From Cytophagales bacterium (GTDB lineage Bacteria > Bacteroidota > Bacteroidia > Cytophagales > Cyclobacteriaceae), in NCBI GenBank assembly GCA_033344775.1, contig JAWPMT010000007.1, positions 558,001 through 622,000 of the forward strand: a DNA stretch of 64,000 bases, written 5' to 3'. Shown one piece after another: positions 44,899 to 53,685 of the stretch. Within the stretch, counting starts at the first letter, position 1. Every line of letters begins with the position of its first letter. Both the position numbers and the translations under genes were made by a program. The notes under the pieces were generated by a model. That model ran no database searches. It had not been told where the DNA came from and worked only from the letters and a program-made list of their open reading frames with translations.

Positions 44899-45888
44899 TT
44901 ACCGACCCGATTCGTGATTCCTTACCTTGATCTTTGGGTTCACTTCGAGCTTTTCTTTTTCCGGCTCTTCAATGATATCCCGGTCCAGAATCGGCTGACC
45001 TGCATCCACCCAGCAGGTATACCAGAAATCGCCGACCATTTTCACTGCAGCGCGCATGCGTCTTTCGACCATGCCACTGAGTTTGTCATGGTAAGCTTTT
45101 GAGAAGTCATAAGAATATACCCTAATAGTCGCTGAACCCCGTGTTTCGAAGGCGTATTTTTTGTCTTCACCCATTTTAATGGTCAATTGCTTTTCGAAAA
45201 GTAAAACTGAATCCAGTGCGTTGTTGGCATTAATGACGCCTTTCCATGCTTCCAATTGCGGATTGTCTAGATAAGTAGCTTTACCCACGAAGAAGTCGTA
45301 TTCTTCAGAAAACAACTCCGGAAGGCGCGATTCCCAAAAACCATGAATGCCATATTGGTTGGTAAATTGGCCATTATAGTTTTCAGTCGTATGTAGGGGA
45401 ACATTCGCATCGCCTACATAATGCCCTAGGTCCGCAGAGTATCGCAATACGCGTTCCAGATCTCTTTCTTTGAAGGCATCTGTGAGATTATAACGCACCC
45501 TGTTGATGTGCCAGGGTACTATGCCATATGCTTGAAGGGTATCTTCTGTGAATTTTTCTACAGCTTGTTTCCAGTATCTAGGCATGATGTCCAGGGCACT
45601 GTCTCCATATACATCCAGGTCAATGTAATGCCGGGGTGCCTCCAATGGATTGACATACCTGCGCATGTCCGGATTAACTGACTTTTCTACGATATACTGC
45701 ACGTTTTGCTTGTAGAAGCCGATCATTTCAGGGGGAAGTGTGAATACGGCCAGGCGATTGATCTTTCGATGTGCGTGAAATCCCCAACGCATTTCTTTGC
45801 TTTCAAAAGCAGGAAAGGAGAAGCTCAGTAAAATGATCAAGAAGACAATGCTTTTGCGTTTCACAATTGCAGGGTATTTTATTGACAA
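44899..45888 (-). CDS. Zinc-dependent phospholipase C/P1-nuclease-like secreted protein
   Basis: A 329-residue secreted protein; the signal peptide follows a short basic leader (KRKSIVFLIILLSFSFPAF). The mature start RWGFHAHRKINRLAVF, the APRHYIDLD motif, and YSADLGHYVGDANVPLHTTENYNG with a later IHGFWES carry the Trp/His/Asp pattern that coordinates three zinc ions in the phospholipase C/S1-P1 nuclease fold. This suggests hydrolysis of phosphodiester bonds outside the cytoplasm; lipid versus nucleic acid substrate is open. The C-terminal tail is charged. Confidence 0.85.
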   Translation of the reverse strand: MSIKYPAIVKRKSIVFLIILLSFSFPAFESKEMRWGFHAHRKINRLAVFTLPPEMIGFYKQNVQYIVEKSVNPDMRRYVNPLEAPRHYIDLDVYGDSALDIMPRYWKQAVEKFTEDTLQAYGIVPWHINRVRYNLTDAFKERDLERVLRYSADLGHYVGDANVPLHTTENYNGQFTNQYGIHGFWESRLPELFSEEYDFFVGKATYLDNPQLEAWKGVINANNALDSVLLFEKQLTIKMGEDKKYAFETRGSATIRVYSYDFSKAYHDKLSGMVERRMRAAVKMVGDFWYTCWVDAGQPILDRDIIEEPEKEKLEVNPKIKVRNHESGR

Positions 45889-45960
45889 TTTCCGCTGGAT
45901 TTATTGAATTTGCAATGGATTCTGAAAAAAGAGATACTTTCATTCTTTACTGCGAAAGAG

Positions 45961-45991
45961 TTTGGTTTTATCAAATGGTAGTATATCTTTG
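45961..45991 (+). promoter_or_regulatory. Predicted rpsT promoter
   Basis: TTTG (45961-45964) and TATCTTTG (45984-45991) with 19 bases between: a textbook Bacteroidota promoter 33 bases before the rpsT start. Confidence 0.7.
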
Positions 45992-46023
45992 CGTTCCTTT
46001 TTAAGTAGAAGAGATAAAGATCA

Positions 46024-46278
46024 ATGGCAAATCATAAGTCAGCACAAAAGAGGATTCGGTCAAATGCCGCTAAAGGAGCCCGTAACCGGTATCAACATAA
46101 GACCACTCGTACCTTTATCAAGAGATTGCGTCAATCTACAGAGAAATCTGAGGCGGAAGAGCTCTTAAAGCAAGTGACTGGAATGCTTGACAAGCTTGCT
46201 AAAAGAAACATCATTCACAAGAACAAGGCGTCTAACCTTAAGTCTAGCCTGACCAAGCATGTGAATGCACTCTCGTGA
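46024..46278 (+). CDS. rpsT: 30S ribosomal protein S20
   Basis: An 84-residue, lysine/arginine-rich helical protein beginning MANHKSAQKRIRSNAAKGARNRYQHKTTRTFIKRLR and containing LLKQVTGMLDKLAKRNIIHKNKASNLKSSLTKHV, the S20 signature. It binds 16S rRNA in the lower body of the 30S subunit. It is a single gene with its own promoter and terminator. Confidence 0.97.
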   Translation: MANHKSAQKRIRSNAAKGARNRYQHKTTRTFIKRLRQSTEKSEAEELLKQVTGMLDKLAKRNIIHKNKASNLKSSLTKHVNALS

Positions 46279-46304
46279 TTGAGAGATTAAAAGGAAATTA
46301 ACGA

Positions 46305-46335
46305 GGGCTTCGTGGTTGCGAAGCCCTTTTGTTTT
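46305..46335 (+). terminator. Terminator after rpsT
   Basis: GGGCTTCG (46305-46312) pairs with CGAAGCCC (46319-46326), loop TGGTTG, followed by TTTTGTTTT. It overlaps the region upstream of radC. Confidence 0.85.
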
Positions 46336-46350
46336 GTATACCTTCGTGAT

Positions 46351-47049
46351 ATGCAAAACAACAATCTCACCATCAAGAAATGGGCGCCAGAGGACCGTCC
46401 ACGCGAAAAACTCCTCTCCAAAGGCAAAAAAAACTTATCCAACGCGGAACTCATTGCAATTTTATTAGGCTCAGGAACAAAATCCCTGTCAGCATTGGAT
46501 GTGGCCAGGAATATCCTGCAAGAAAACTCCAATAGCCTGAATGAATTAGCCCAGTTAGGCATTGCGGGCCTTAAACAATTCAAAGGAATTGGTGAAGCCA
46601 AAGCAGTGACCATAGTGAGTGCATTGGAATTAGGGAGGCGAAGGAAACCAGAAGATCGAAGGCTCAGGCCACGTCTTATGACGGCAGATGAAACATACGA
46701 TTTCATGAAGGCTGACTTGCAGGACCTCAAACATGAGGAGTTTTGGGTGATCCTATTACGACGGAACCATGAAGTGATCAATAAATATCTGGTCAGCAGT
46801 GGCGGAGTTTCCGGGACTTTAGTTGATCCTAAATTGATCTTTAAGCGGGCAGTGGATGAATTAGCAGCAGCAGTCATTTTGGTGCATAATCACCCTTCAG
46901 GCAATAGACGTCCCAGTCAGGCAGATGTCCGTTTAACCCGGAAAATACAAGAAGCAGGCAAGTTGTTGGATGTTTCTGTGCTCGATCACCTTATTTTTAC
47001 CGATGAAGCTTTTTTTAGCTTTTCGGATGAAAAAATGATGTGCTATTGA
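46351..47049 (+). CDS. radC: RadC-family JAMM-domain protein
   Basis: A 232-residue protein from ATG 46351 (MQNNNLTIKKWAPEDRPREKLLSKG). An N-terminal helix-hairpin-helix-like region (AQLGIAGLKQFKGIGEAKAVTIVSALELGRR) precedes a C-terminal JAMM metalloprotease-like domain with the zinc motif HNHPSGNRRPSQAD. The zinc ligands (two His and one Asp) are intact. The biological role of RadC is uncertain; its old link to DNA repair has been questioned. An upstream in-frame extension lies over the rpsT terminator and is rejected. Confidence 0.93.
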   Translation: MQNNNLTIKKWAPEDRPREKLLSKGKKNLSNAELIAILLGSGTKSLSALDVARNILQENSNSLNELAQLGIAGLKQFKGIGEAKAVTIVSALELGRRRKPEDRRLRPRLMTADETYDFMKADLQDLKHEEFWVILLRRNHEVINKYLVSSGGVSGTLVDPKLIFKRAVDELAAAVILVHNHPSGNRRPSQADVRLTRKIQEAGKLLDVSVLDHLIFTDEAFFSFSDEKMMCY

Positions 47050-47083
47050 GCAACTTTGAGCTGCCCTCAGCGCTTAATGCTAT

Positions 47084-47686
47084 ATGCGAAAGAAAATAAC
47101 TTATGTCCTCGTTCCTGTAATTCTGGTATTGGTCTGGTTGAGCTTTACCGGAGAAGGTGTCGAGGCGTATTTAAAGCAGGTTCAGGAAACCATTGATGAT
47201 CGTGTGAAGTATTTACGGACGAGTGAGTCTTCTCCGTTTCGTCAATACAACGAACCCTTTAAGGAACCTAGTTATTTTCCAATTGACGCCAGTTATCGGG
47301 TCAATGCTACAGTGGAGCGCATCCAAAAACGGAACATAGTCACTTTGCCTAATAGTAATTCAGGCGTTGAAACCTATGAAGAATTTGCCTGGCTCAATTT
47401 CACCTTAAATGGAGAACGGCAAAGGCTATTGGTATTAAGGCCTGCCGGATTCGGTGCAGTGAAAGTCCTTTTCCTGGCTTTTACCGATGAAACAAGCGCT
47501 GATCTGACCTATGGTGGAGGAAGATATCTAGATATAGAGATCGGTAAATCTGATAAAGTAGTACTTGATTTTAACCTGGCTTACAATCCCTATTGCGCCT
47601 ATACGGATCAGTATTCGTGTGCCTTGCCTCCGAGGGAGAACCAACTTTCTGTGGCTGTTAATGCAGGAGAAAAGAATTTCCACTGA
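47084..47686 (+). CDS. DUF1684-domain protein
   Basis: A 200-residue protein with an N-terminal membrane anchor or signal (YVLVPVILVLVWLSF). The C-terminal half carries the family hallmark: LFLAFTDETSADLTYGGGRYLDIE, then LDFNLAYNPYCAYTDQYSCALPPRENQL and AGEKNF. DUF1684 proteins are widespread and of unknown function. It begins 35 bases after radC on the same strand. Confidence 0.93.
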   Translation: MRKKITYVLVPVILVLVWLSFTGEGVEAYLKQVQETIDDRVKYLRTSESSPFRQYNEPFKEPSYFPIDASYRVNATVERIQKRNIVTLPNSNSGVETYEEFAWLNFTLNGERQRLLVLRPAGFGAVKVLFLAFTDETSADLTYGGGRYLDIEIGKSDKVVLDFNLAYNPYCAYTDQYSCALPPRENQLSVAVNAGEKNFH

Positions 47687-47705
47687 TCGGCCCTGATTTT
47701 CAAGA

Positions 47706-47735
47706 GTGTACTCCCGTACACATTGTATATTTTTG
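47706..47735 (+). promoter_or_regulatory. Predicted pheT promoter with overlapping palindrome
   Basis: TATTTTTG (47728-47735) fits the -7 consensus 32 bases before pheT. The expected -33 region is occupied by a perfect palindrome GTGTAC-TCCC-GTACAC (47706-47721). It could be an operator, or the hairpin of a weak upstream terminator lacking a good T-run. Confidence 0.45.
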
Positions 47736-47766
47736 CCGACTAACTTTTGAACAGGTTTAGATCATT

Positions 47767-50175
47767 ATGAAAATTTCTCACAACTGGCTTACTGATTTCA
47801 TCGAGCTGGATCAACCAGCTTCGGAGATTGCAGATGCGTTGACGCAGACAGGTCTGGAAGTAGAAGGAGTGGAAACTGTGGAAAAGATTCCCGGTGGTTT
47901 GAGGGGCTTGGTCGTAGGAGAAGTGAAAACCTGCTCCCAACATCCCAATGCGGATAAGTTGAGTGTGACTACAGTGGATATTGGTGGAGAAGCACTTTCT
48001 CCAATTGTTTGTGGTGCGCCGAATGTAGCTGCCGGACAAAAGGTGATTGTGGCTCCGGTCAACACTATGATCTATCCCGCTTCAGGAGAACCATTCAAAA
48101 TAAAAAAAGCCAAGATCCGGGGAGAGGCTTCTGCGGGGATGATCTGTGCAGAAGATGAAGTTGGTTTAGGGACTGATCATGACGGGATCATGGTGTTGGA
48201 TACAGATCTTCCTAATGGTACGCCTATCACCGAATTATTTGATTCGGGAGAAGATACAGTTTATGAAATCGGCCTTACGCCTAATAGAGGAGATGGTGCT
48301 TCACACTTTGGTGCGGCCAGAGATCTAAAAGCTTTTTTTAAGCGTCCTATCACCTTTCCTGAATTAAAAGATTTGAAAATCAGTGAGGACTCACCGATCA
48401 CTGTTGAAGTAGAAAATACGGACGCCTGCCCTCGTTACACGGGGATAACCATCCGAGGCGTAAAAGTCAGCCCTTCACCGGATTGGTTGCAATTCCGCTT
48501 GAGAGCGATTGGATTGACACCTATCAATAACCTGGTTGATATTACTAATTATGTCCTTCATGGCTTGGGGCAGCCTTTGCATGCCTTTGATGCGGATAAG
48601 ATTCTCGGTGGAAAAGTCATCGTGAAGATGTTGGATCAGGGATCCAAGTTCACAACCCTGGATGAGGTAGAGCGATCACTGGACGCTTCAGATCTCATGA
48701 TCTGCAATGCTAAAGAAGGGATGTGTATTGCCGGCGTTTTTGGAGGTATGGAATCTGGTATTACTGAGGAAACCACCAGTGTCTTCATAGAGAGTGCTTA
48801 TTTCGCTCCTGATTACATACGTGCCTCAGCGCAAAGGCACGGCCTAAGTACTGATGCTTCTTTTCGATATGAAAGAGGGACAGATCCTGAGATTACAGTC
48901 AATGCTTTGATTTATGCTACCAACCTGATTCTGGAGTTGGCTGGAGGTCAGGTGGCTTCGGACATCATTGATATTTATCCGAATCCGGTTCCTCCCCAAA
49001 CCATCAATACTAATTACCAAAAGTTTGAGTGGCTGATCGGTAAAAAGATCCCGAACGATGAGATTGATCAAATCCTGGCCGATCTTGATATCCAGGTGAA
49101 AGCATCTGATGGCGATAAGATGACCGTGGAAGTTCCTGCTTATCGTAGCGACGTGACCCGCCCCGCAGATCTAGTAGAAGAAGTGCTGCGTATCCATGGG
49201 ATCAATAGTGTGGACATTGACGACTCATTTTCTGCTGATTTCCTGGCGGAATTCAATGAAATGGAGCCGTATAAGGTTCAGGAGGAATTGTCATATTACC
49301 TTGCTGGTGCTGGTTTTCATGAAATAGTGACCAATTCTTTGACCAACCCTGAATATCAGGAAAAACTCGGTTTAGGTGGCGCTTCGGTTGAGATCCTAAA
49401 TAAGTCCAGCGAAGAGCTGGGAATCATGAAGACTGATCCGCTTTATACGGGATTGGAAGTGGTAAGGCACAACATCAACAGAAGGCAGACGAATTTGAGC
49501 CTGTTTGAGTTCGTTAGAACTTATGAACGACTAGAAGAAAAATTCCGTGAATCAGAATGGCTCACTTTATACCTCACTGGAGGTCAGGAAGAATCATGGA
49601 TGTATGAAAAGGCCGGTTACTATAGTTTCCATCACGTGGTAGGTGTGGTAAACACCTTATTTAATAAAGTGAACATCAAACGAGTGGCGAGTGTCCCGCT
49701 CATGGAAAATAAAGTTTTTCAATATGGCATCTCACTGCAAGTCAACAATCAGGAATTGGCACAAATCGGTGCGGTGAAAAGAGACATCCTGTCCTATTAT
49801 CAAATTGATCAGCAAGTATTTTTTGCAAAGATCAATTGGAAGAAATTGTTGAAGCTGGCTACCAAAAAGATTGAGTTTCAGCCCATGTCGAAATACCCGG
49901 AAGTGCGCCGGGATCTTTCACTTTTGCTGAATAAGTCGACGACTTTTAGCGAGATCAGAGAAATTGCTTTCAAGTCTGAGAAAAAATTGCTAAATAGGGT
50001 TAACGTATTTAGTGTCTATGAAGGGAAGAACATCGATGCGGATAAAAAAGCCTATGCCATCAGCTTCCATTTACAAGATCTGGAAAGGACTTTGACTGAC
50101 AAACAGATTGATAAAGTGATGAATAATCTGATGCGAAGGTTTGAACAGGATCTAAATGCGGTGATAAGAAAATAA
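47767..50175 (+). CDS. pheT: Phenylalanyl-tRNA synthetase beta subunit
   Basis: An 802-residue beta chain of the PheRS heterotetramer. The N-terminal MKISHNWLTDFIELDQPASEIADALTQTGLEVEGVE and EMAP-type tRNA-binding domain (about 40-150, GEVKTCSQHPNADKL), the B3/B4 editing domain, the B5 domain, the degenerate catalytic-like core and the C-terminal anticodon-binding FDX-ACB domain (SKYPEVRRDLSLLLNKSTTFSEI) are all present, with usual length. pheS is not adjacent. It begins a run pheT, coiled-coil protein, zapA, rny. Confidence 0.97.
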   Translation: MKISHNWLTDFIELDQPASEIADALTQTGLEVEGVETVEKIPGGLRGLVVGEVKTCSQHPNADKLSVTTVDIGGEALSPIVCGAPNVAAGQKVIVAPVNTMIYPASGEPFKIKKAKIRGEASAGMICAEDEVGLGTDHDGIMVLDTDLPNGTPITELFDSGEDTVYEIGLTPNRGDGASHFGAARDLKAFFKRPITFPELKDLKISEDSPITVEVENTDACPRYTGITIRGVKVSPSPDWLQFRLRAIGLTPINNLVDITNYVLHGLGQPLHAFDADKILGGKVIVKMLDQGSKFTTLDEVERSLDASDLMICNAKEGMCIAGVFGGMESGITEETTSVFIESAYFAPDYIRASAQRHGLSTDASFRYERGTDPEITVNALIYATNLILELAGGQVASDIIDIYPNPVPPQTINTNYQKFEWLIGKKIPNDEIDQILADLDIQVKASDGDKMTVEVPAYRSDVTRPADLVEEVLRIHGINSVDIDDSFSADFLAEFNEMEPYKVQEELSYYLAGAGFHEIVTNSLTNPEYQEKLGLGGASVEILNKSSEELGIMKTDPLYTGLEVVRHNINRRQTNLSLFEFVRTYERLEEKFRESEWLTLYLTGGQEESWMYEKAGYYSFHHVVGVVNTLFNKVNIKRVASVPLMENKVFQYGISLQVNNQELAQIGAVKRDILSYYQIDQQVFFAKINWKKLLKLATKKIEFQPMSKYPEVRRDLSLLLNKSTTFSEIREIAFKSEKKLLNRVNVFSVYEGKNIDADKKAYAISFHLQDLERTLTDKQIDKVMNNLMRRFEQDLNAVIRK

Positions 50176-50176
50176 A

Positions 50177-50476
50177 ATGAGCAACGAGAACCTGAAACAA
50201 GAACTGGCGACGCTTGAAAGAAAGGTTAAGTTATTGATTAGTGAACATCAAAAACTTAAAGATGAACTCGTTACTTCAAAACGCGAAAATGATCAACTAA
50301 AGTCCGAATTGAGCGTCAAACAGGGGGAGGTCTCCAACTTTCAAAATAAGTTTAAAATTAGTAAACTTGTAGGCAACATGGTGGTCGAGAAAGAAGACAC
50401 CAAGGAATTGAAAGTAGTACTTGACGAATATATTAAGGAGATAGATAAGTGCATTGCCCATTTGGGTGAAGCCTGA
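50177..50476 (+). CDS. Small coiled-coil protein next to zapA
   Basis: A 99-residue protein one base after pheT and 7 bases before zapA. Residues 5-60 form a strong heptad coiled coil (LKQELATLERKVKLLISEHQKLKDELV...). The C-terminal part (NKFKISKLVGNMVVEKEDTKELKVVLDEYIKEIDKCIAHLG) has a distinct amphipathic pattern. I recognise no named family. The position directly before zapA suggests a division-related role, analogous to ZapB, the coiled-coil partner of ZapA in E. coli; this is inference. Confidence 0.75.
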   Translation: MSNENLKQELATLERKVKLLISEHQKLKDELVTSKRENDQLKSELSVKQGEVSNFQNKFKISKLVGNMVVEKEDTKELKVVLDEYIKEIDKCIAHLGEA

Positions 50477-50483
50477 TTTTTGA

Positions 50484-50768
50484 ATGGCTGAATTATCCAT
50501 TAAACTTAGAATTGGTAACAGAGAATACCCGATGCGGGTAAAATCTGAAGATGAAGAGCGGATAAGAAAGGCTGGTAAAATACTTAACGACAAGGTTAAA
50601 AAATATAGAGAGCAATTTGGTATTGATGATAATCAGGATCTTTTGGCGATGGTCGCTTTTGATTGCCTGATTGAAAAAATGAAGAATGAAGAGCAGGCTG
50701 GTAGTGTTGATGAAGTTTCTACCCAACAACTCGCCAAGCTTAACCAGATGATTTCTAACGCACTCTGA
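50484..50768 (+). CDS. zapA: Cell division protein ZapA
   Basis: A 94-residue protein: SIKLRIGNREYPMRVKSEDEERIRKAGKILNDKVKKYREQFG gives the N-terminal beta-hairpin and helix, and the rest a C-terminal coiled coil. ZapA cross-links FtsZ filaments at the division ring. It is the third gene of the pheT run and precedes rny by 53 bases. Confidence 0.9.
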   Translation: MAELSIKLRIGNREYPMRVKSEDEERIRKAGKILNDKVKKYREQFGIDDNQDLLAMVAFDCLIEKMKNEEQAGSVDEVSTQQLAKLNQMISNAL

Positions 50769-50821
50769 CCCCACTTTCACTTTCTGGGTATTCTATGACC
50801 ACTCATTAACCATAAAATGAG

Positions 50822-52384
50822 ATGGACATAATCTATATTGTAATAGGCGTTTTTGCTGGTTTAGTAGCCGGATTTCTGATAAGTAAGTTTTTGCAGGACA
50901 AGCTTTTCCGAACCAAAATCACAGCTGCTGAGGAAAAAGGAGACCTTATTTTAAAGGAAGCCCAACTGGCAGCGGAAAACATCAAGAAGGACAAGATCCT
51001 TGAAGCCAAGGAGAAGTACATCAAACTGAAGGCAGATTACGAAGAGGAACACAACCGGAAAAAGAACCAGATCATTACCAACGAGAATAAAATCAGGCAG
51101 CGTGAGTCTAATCTTTCAAAGCAGATTGAAAAGAACAAGCGCGCTGAGGCTGAGTTGGAGTCCATGAAAGAGAATGTCTCAGCTCAGATGGAGATTGTAA
51201 AGAAGAGGAAAGACGAGTACGAGAAATTGAAAGGTCAGCAAGTGGCTACCCTCGAAAAGATATCTAACCTTACGGCAGATGAGGCCAAGTCTCAATTGGT
51301 AGAAGCACTCAAGGATGAGGCTCGAACAGATGCCACGGCTCATATCAAAGAGATTGTGGAAGAGGCGAAGATGACTGCTACTAAGGAAGCGAAGAAGATC
51401 GTTCTTCAGACCATTCAGCGTACGGCTACTGAGCATGCGATTGAAAATTGTGTATCTGTCTTCAACATCGAGAGTGATGATATCAAAGGTAAGATCATCG
51501 GTCGAGAAGGAAGAAACATCCGAACGTTGGAGTCTGCCACAGGAGTAGAGATCATCGTAGACGACACACCGGAAGCCATTATCATTTCAGGGTTTGATCC
51601 TGTGCGCCGCGAGATTGCAAGACTGTCCTTGCATCGATTGGTGCAAGACGGTAGAATCCACCCGGCAAGGATTGAGGAGATCGTCAATAAGACCACCAAG
51701 AACATTGAAGAAGAGATTGTTGAAATTGGTGAACGGACCGTCATTGATTTAGGGATCCATGGCTTACATCCTGAACTGATCAAAATGGTCGGTCGAATGA
51801 GGTTCCGTTCTTCTTACGGGCAGAACTTGCTACAACACTCAAGGGAAGTGGCCAAACTGTGTGCGACGCTGGCGTCTGAATTGGGTCTGAATTCGAAGTT
51901 GGCGAAACGTGCCGGATTGCTTCATGATATTGGTAAAGTATGGCCAGAAGAACCAGATACGCCACACGCGATCCTGGGTATGGAACTGGCTAAGAAATAC
52001 AAAGAGAACAAGGAAGTGTGCAATGCAATTGGCGCACACCACGATGAAATCGAGATGACTTCAATGCTTTCTCCGATCGTGCAGGCTTGTGATGGAATTT
52101 CTGGAAGTCGACCAGGTGCAAGGAGAGAAGTGATGGAGTCTTACATCAAACGACTAAAAGAGCTGGAGTCATTGGCCCTCAATTTTGAAGGAGTTAATAA
52201 ATGCTATGCGATCCAGGCAGGCCGTGAGTTACGCGTGTTGGTGGATGCTGAGCATGTTACCGACCAGCAGGCCGGAGACTTGTCGTTCAATATTTCGCAG
52301 AAGATAGAGAAGGACATGCAGTATCCGGGTCAGATCAAGGTGACGGTGATCCGGGAGACCAGGTCTGTGGCGTTTGCGAAGTAA
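50822..52384 (+). CDS. rny: Ribonuclease Y
   Basis: A membrane-anchored endoribonuclease that begins mRNA decay. The 520-residue protein has an N-terminal helix ([22 protein letters not shown]), a long coiled coil (about 30-200), a KH domain ([36 protein letters not shown]) and an HD domain ([28 protein letters not shown] and [13 protein letters not shown]) with the metal-binding HD pair. The C-terminal part ends [16 protein letters not shown], as in B. subtilis. It follows zapA. Confidence 0.97.
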   Translation: MDIIYIVIGVFAGLVAGFLISKFLQDKLFRTKITAAEEKGDLILKEAQLAAENIKKDKILEAKEKYIKLKADYEEEHNRKKNQIITNENKIRQRESNLSKQIEKNKRAEAELESMKENVSAQMEIVKKRKDEYEKLKGQQVATLEKISNLTADEAKSQLVEALKDEARTDATAHIKEIVEEAKMTATKEAKKIVLQTIQRTATEHAIENCVSVFNIESDDIKGKIIGREGRNIRTLESATGVEIIVDDTPEAIIISGFDPVRREIARLSLHRLVQDGRIHPARIEEIVNKTTKNIEEEIVEIGERTVIDLGIHGLHPELIKMVGRMRFRSSYGQNLLQHSREVAKLCATLASELGLNSKLAKRAGLLHDIGKVWPEEPDTPHAILGMELAKKYKENKEVCNAIGAHHDEIEMTSMLSPIVQACDGISGSRPGARREVMESYIKRLKELESLALNFEGVNKCYAIQAGRELRVLVDAEHVTDQQAGDLSFNISQKIEKDMQYPGQIKVTVIRETRSVAFAK

Positions 52385-52392
52385 TTGTAATT

Positions 52393-52456
52393 AAATCCCC
52401 TGGCCTGCCTTGCCGTAGGCAGGCTTTCAAGCACCCCTTTTGGATAAAGGGGATTT
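52393..52456. repeat. Composite palindromic element after rny
   Basis: The outer arms AAATCCCC (52393-52400) and GGGGATTT (52449-52456) enclose an inner hairpin GCCTGCCTTGCCGTAGGCAGGC and a CCCC...GGGG segment with a T-run. The element looks like the AAATCCCC/CCTGCC...GGCAGG intergenic repeats of Bacteroidota and may also terminate the rny transcript and the convergent one. Confidence 0.55.
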
Positions 52457-52479
52457 GGTCCAACATCAATTAAGAGATT

Positions 52480-53082
52480 CTACAAACTATCAAAATCCTC
52501 CACAAACGCAGAGTAATGGAGATTCTTACCATCAGTAATTTGCTTATTCCCATCTTTTTCGACTGCAATTTTGTATGACTCAGGGTTGACGTAAACAGTC
52601 ACGGGATTACCATCTTTATTCAGGCTAAAAACGATAATGTGCTCACTTTGGTCCTTTTCTCTCAACCAAAACCGAGTATTGATGGCGGTTGATTGATCTA
52701 GAGACTCGCCTAGTTTTTGAAGTGCAGGAAAGAAAAATAAGCGCAAATGGTTATGTAAGTCCCGTTTGAAATAGGATCCTCTTTTGAATCGTTGGTAGAT
52801 CGCCAGTATGGCCATTCCTACACTTAAAACTCCCATGTACCAGGATTGGGTTACGATGGCAACAATCAGGTTGAATGCCGCAAAGACCCAAAGCATAAGG
52901 ATGGCCTTTTTTAACATCTGGGTGGTCTTATCGATAAGCACATCATATTGAACCGGTCCCTCCAAAAACTTGATCCATTCTGACAGGGTTTTGGTATCCT
53001 CAAGATCCTTTTCTGTCAAAAACCTTTTTTGTTGTGCGGAGAGTGTCTGGTACACTTCCATAGCCTGTCGTCCGGAATTCAT
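52480..53082 (-). CDS. Membrane protein of unknown function
   Basis: A 200-residue protein with a cytoplasmic N-terminus of about 60 residues, two close membrane helices (about 60-82 and 85-97) and a soluble C-terminal half of about 100 residues with strands (EHIIVFSLNKDGNPVTVYVNPESYKIAVEKDGNK). No family was recognised. It is convergent with rny and 58 bases from the VOC gene on its own strand. Confidence 0.6.
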   Translation of the reverse strand: MNSGRQAMEVYQTLSAQQKRFLTEKDLEDTKTLSEWIKFLEGPVQYDVLIDKTTQMLKKAILMLWVFAAFNLIVAIVTQSWYMGVLSVGMAILAIYQRFKRGSYFKRDLHNHLRLFFFPALQKLGESLDQSTAINTRFWLREKDQSEHIIVFSLNKDGNPVTVYVNPESYKIAVEKDGNKQITDGKNLHYSAFVEDFDSL

Positions 53083-53140
53083 GATTTAGTCGTGAGTGAT
53101 TGTTCAATAAAGATAGTGAATTGATTTGTGGTTTCTTAGA

Positions 53141-53530
53141 TTACACCGTCAACTCAATCAGATTGCCTTCAGGGTCGGCGATCACGCTTTCATAATAGCC
53201 GTCACCGGTTGTTCTGGGCTTACCTACAATTGGAATACCCACTGCTTGCATTTTTTGAGTGAATTGATCAACTGCCCTTTTTGAGCCAAGCGATAAAGCA
53301 ATGTGAGCCAATCCCATGATCTGACCTTTATGATTGTTTTCCTCAATGTTTGACTTTTGCATGATTTCAATGCGCGCTCCAGCTCCCAGGGTCAGGAAAT
53401 AAGACTTGAAGCCTTTTGTCTTGTTTTCGTATCTGTCTCCAGATGTCGCATCGAAGTATGTTTCGTAAAAGCCTTTGACGCTTTCCAGGTCCTCAACCCA
53501 ATAGGCGACGTGCTCAATGCGTATTTTCAT
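53141..53530 (-). CDS. VOC-family (glyoxalase/bleomycin-resistance fold) protein
   Basis: A 129-residue protein with the paired betaalphabetabetabeta modules of the vicinal-oxygen-chelate fold. It opens KIRIEHVAYWVEDLESVKGFYETYF (candidate metal ligand H7), has GLAHIALSLGSKRAVDQFTQKMQ in the second module and ends GYYESVIADPEGNLIELTV with the C-terminal glutamate ligand. This suggests a metal-dependent lyase, isomerase or binding protein; the reaction is not decidable. Confidence 0.9.
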   Translation of the reverse strand: MKIRIEHVAYWVEDLESVKGFYETYFDATSGDRYENKTKGFKSYFLTLGAGARIEIMQKSNIEENNHKGQIMGLAHIALSLGSKRAVDQFTQKMQAVGIPIVGKPRTTGDGYYESVIADPEGNLIELTV

Positions 53531-53685
53531 GAATGAAGATCAGTTTTTTTAAGTGTACGGTATAAGCGCCAAATATGCTCGTTTTCGAGCAAACCATTTC
53601 CCTTTAGAGTTGTTTAACTATCTGACTTACAGTTTTTTATTATTTGTGGTATTATTATTGGCAGTAGGTCAATGCCATAGAACCT

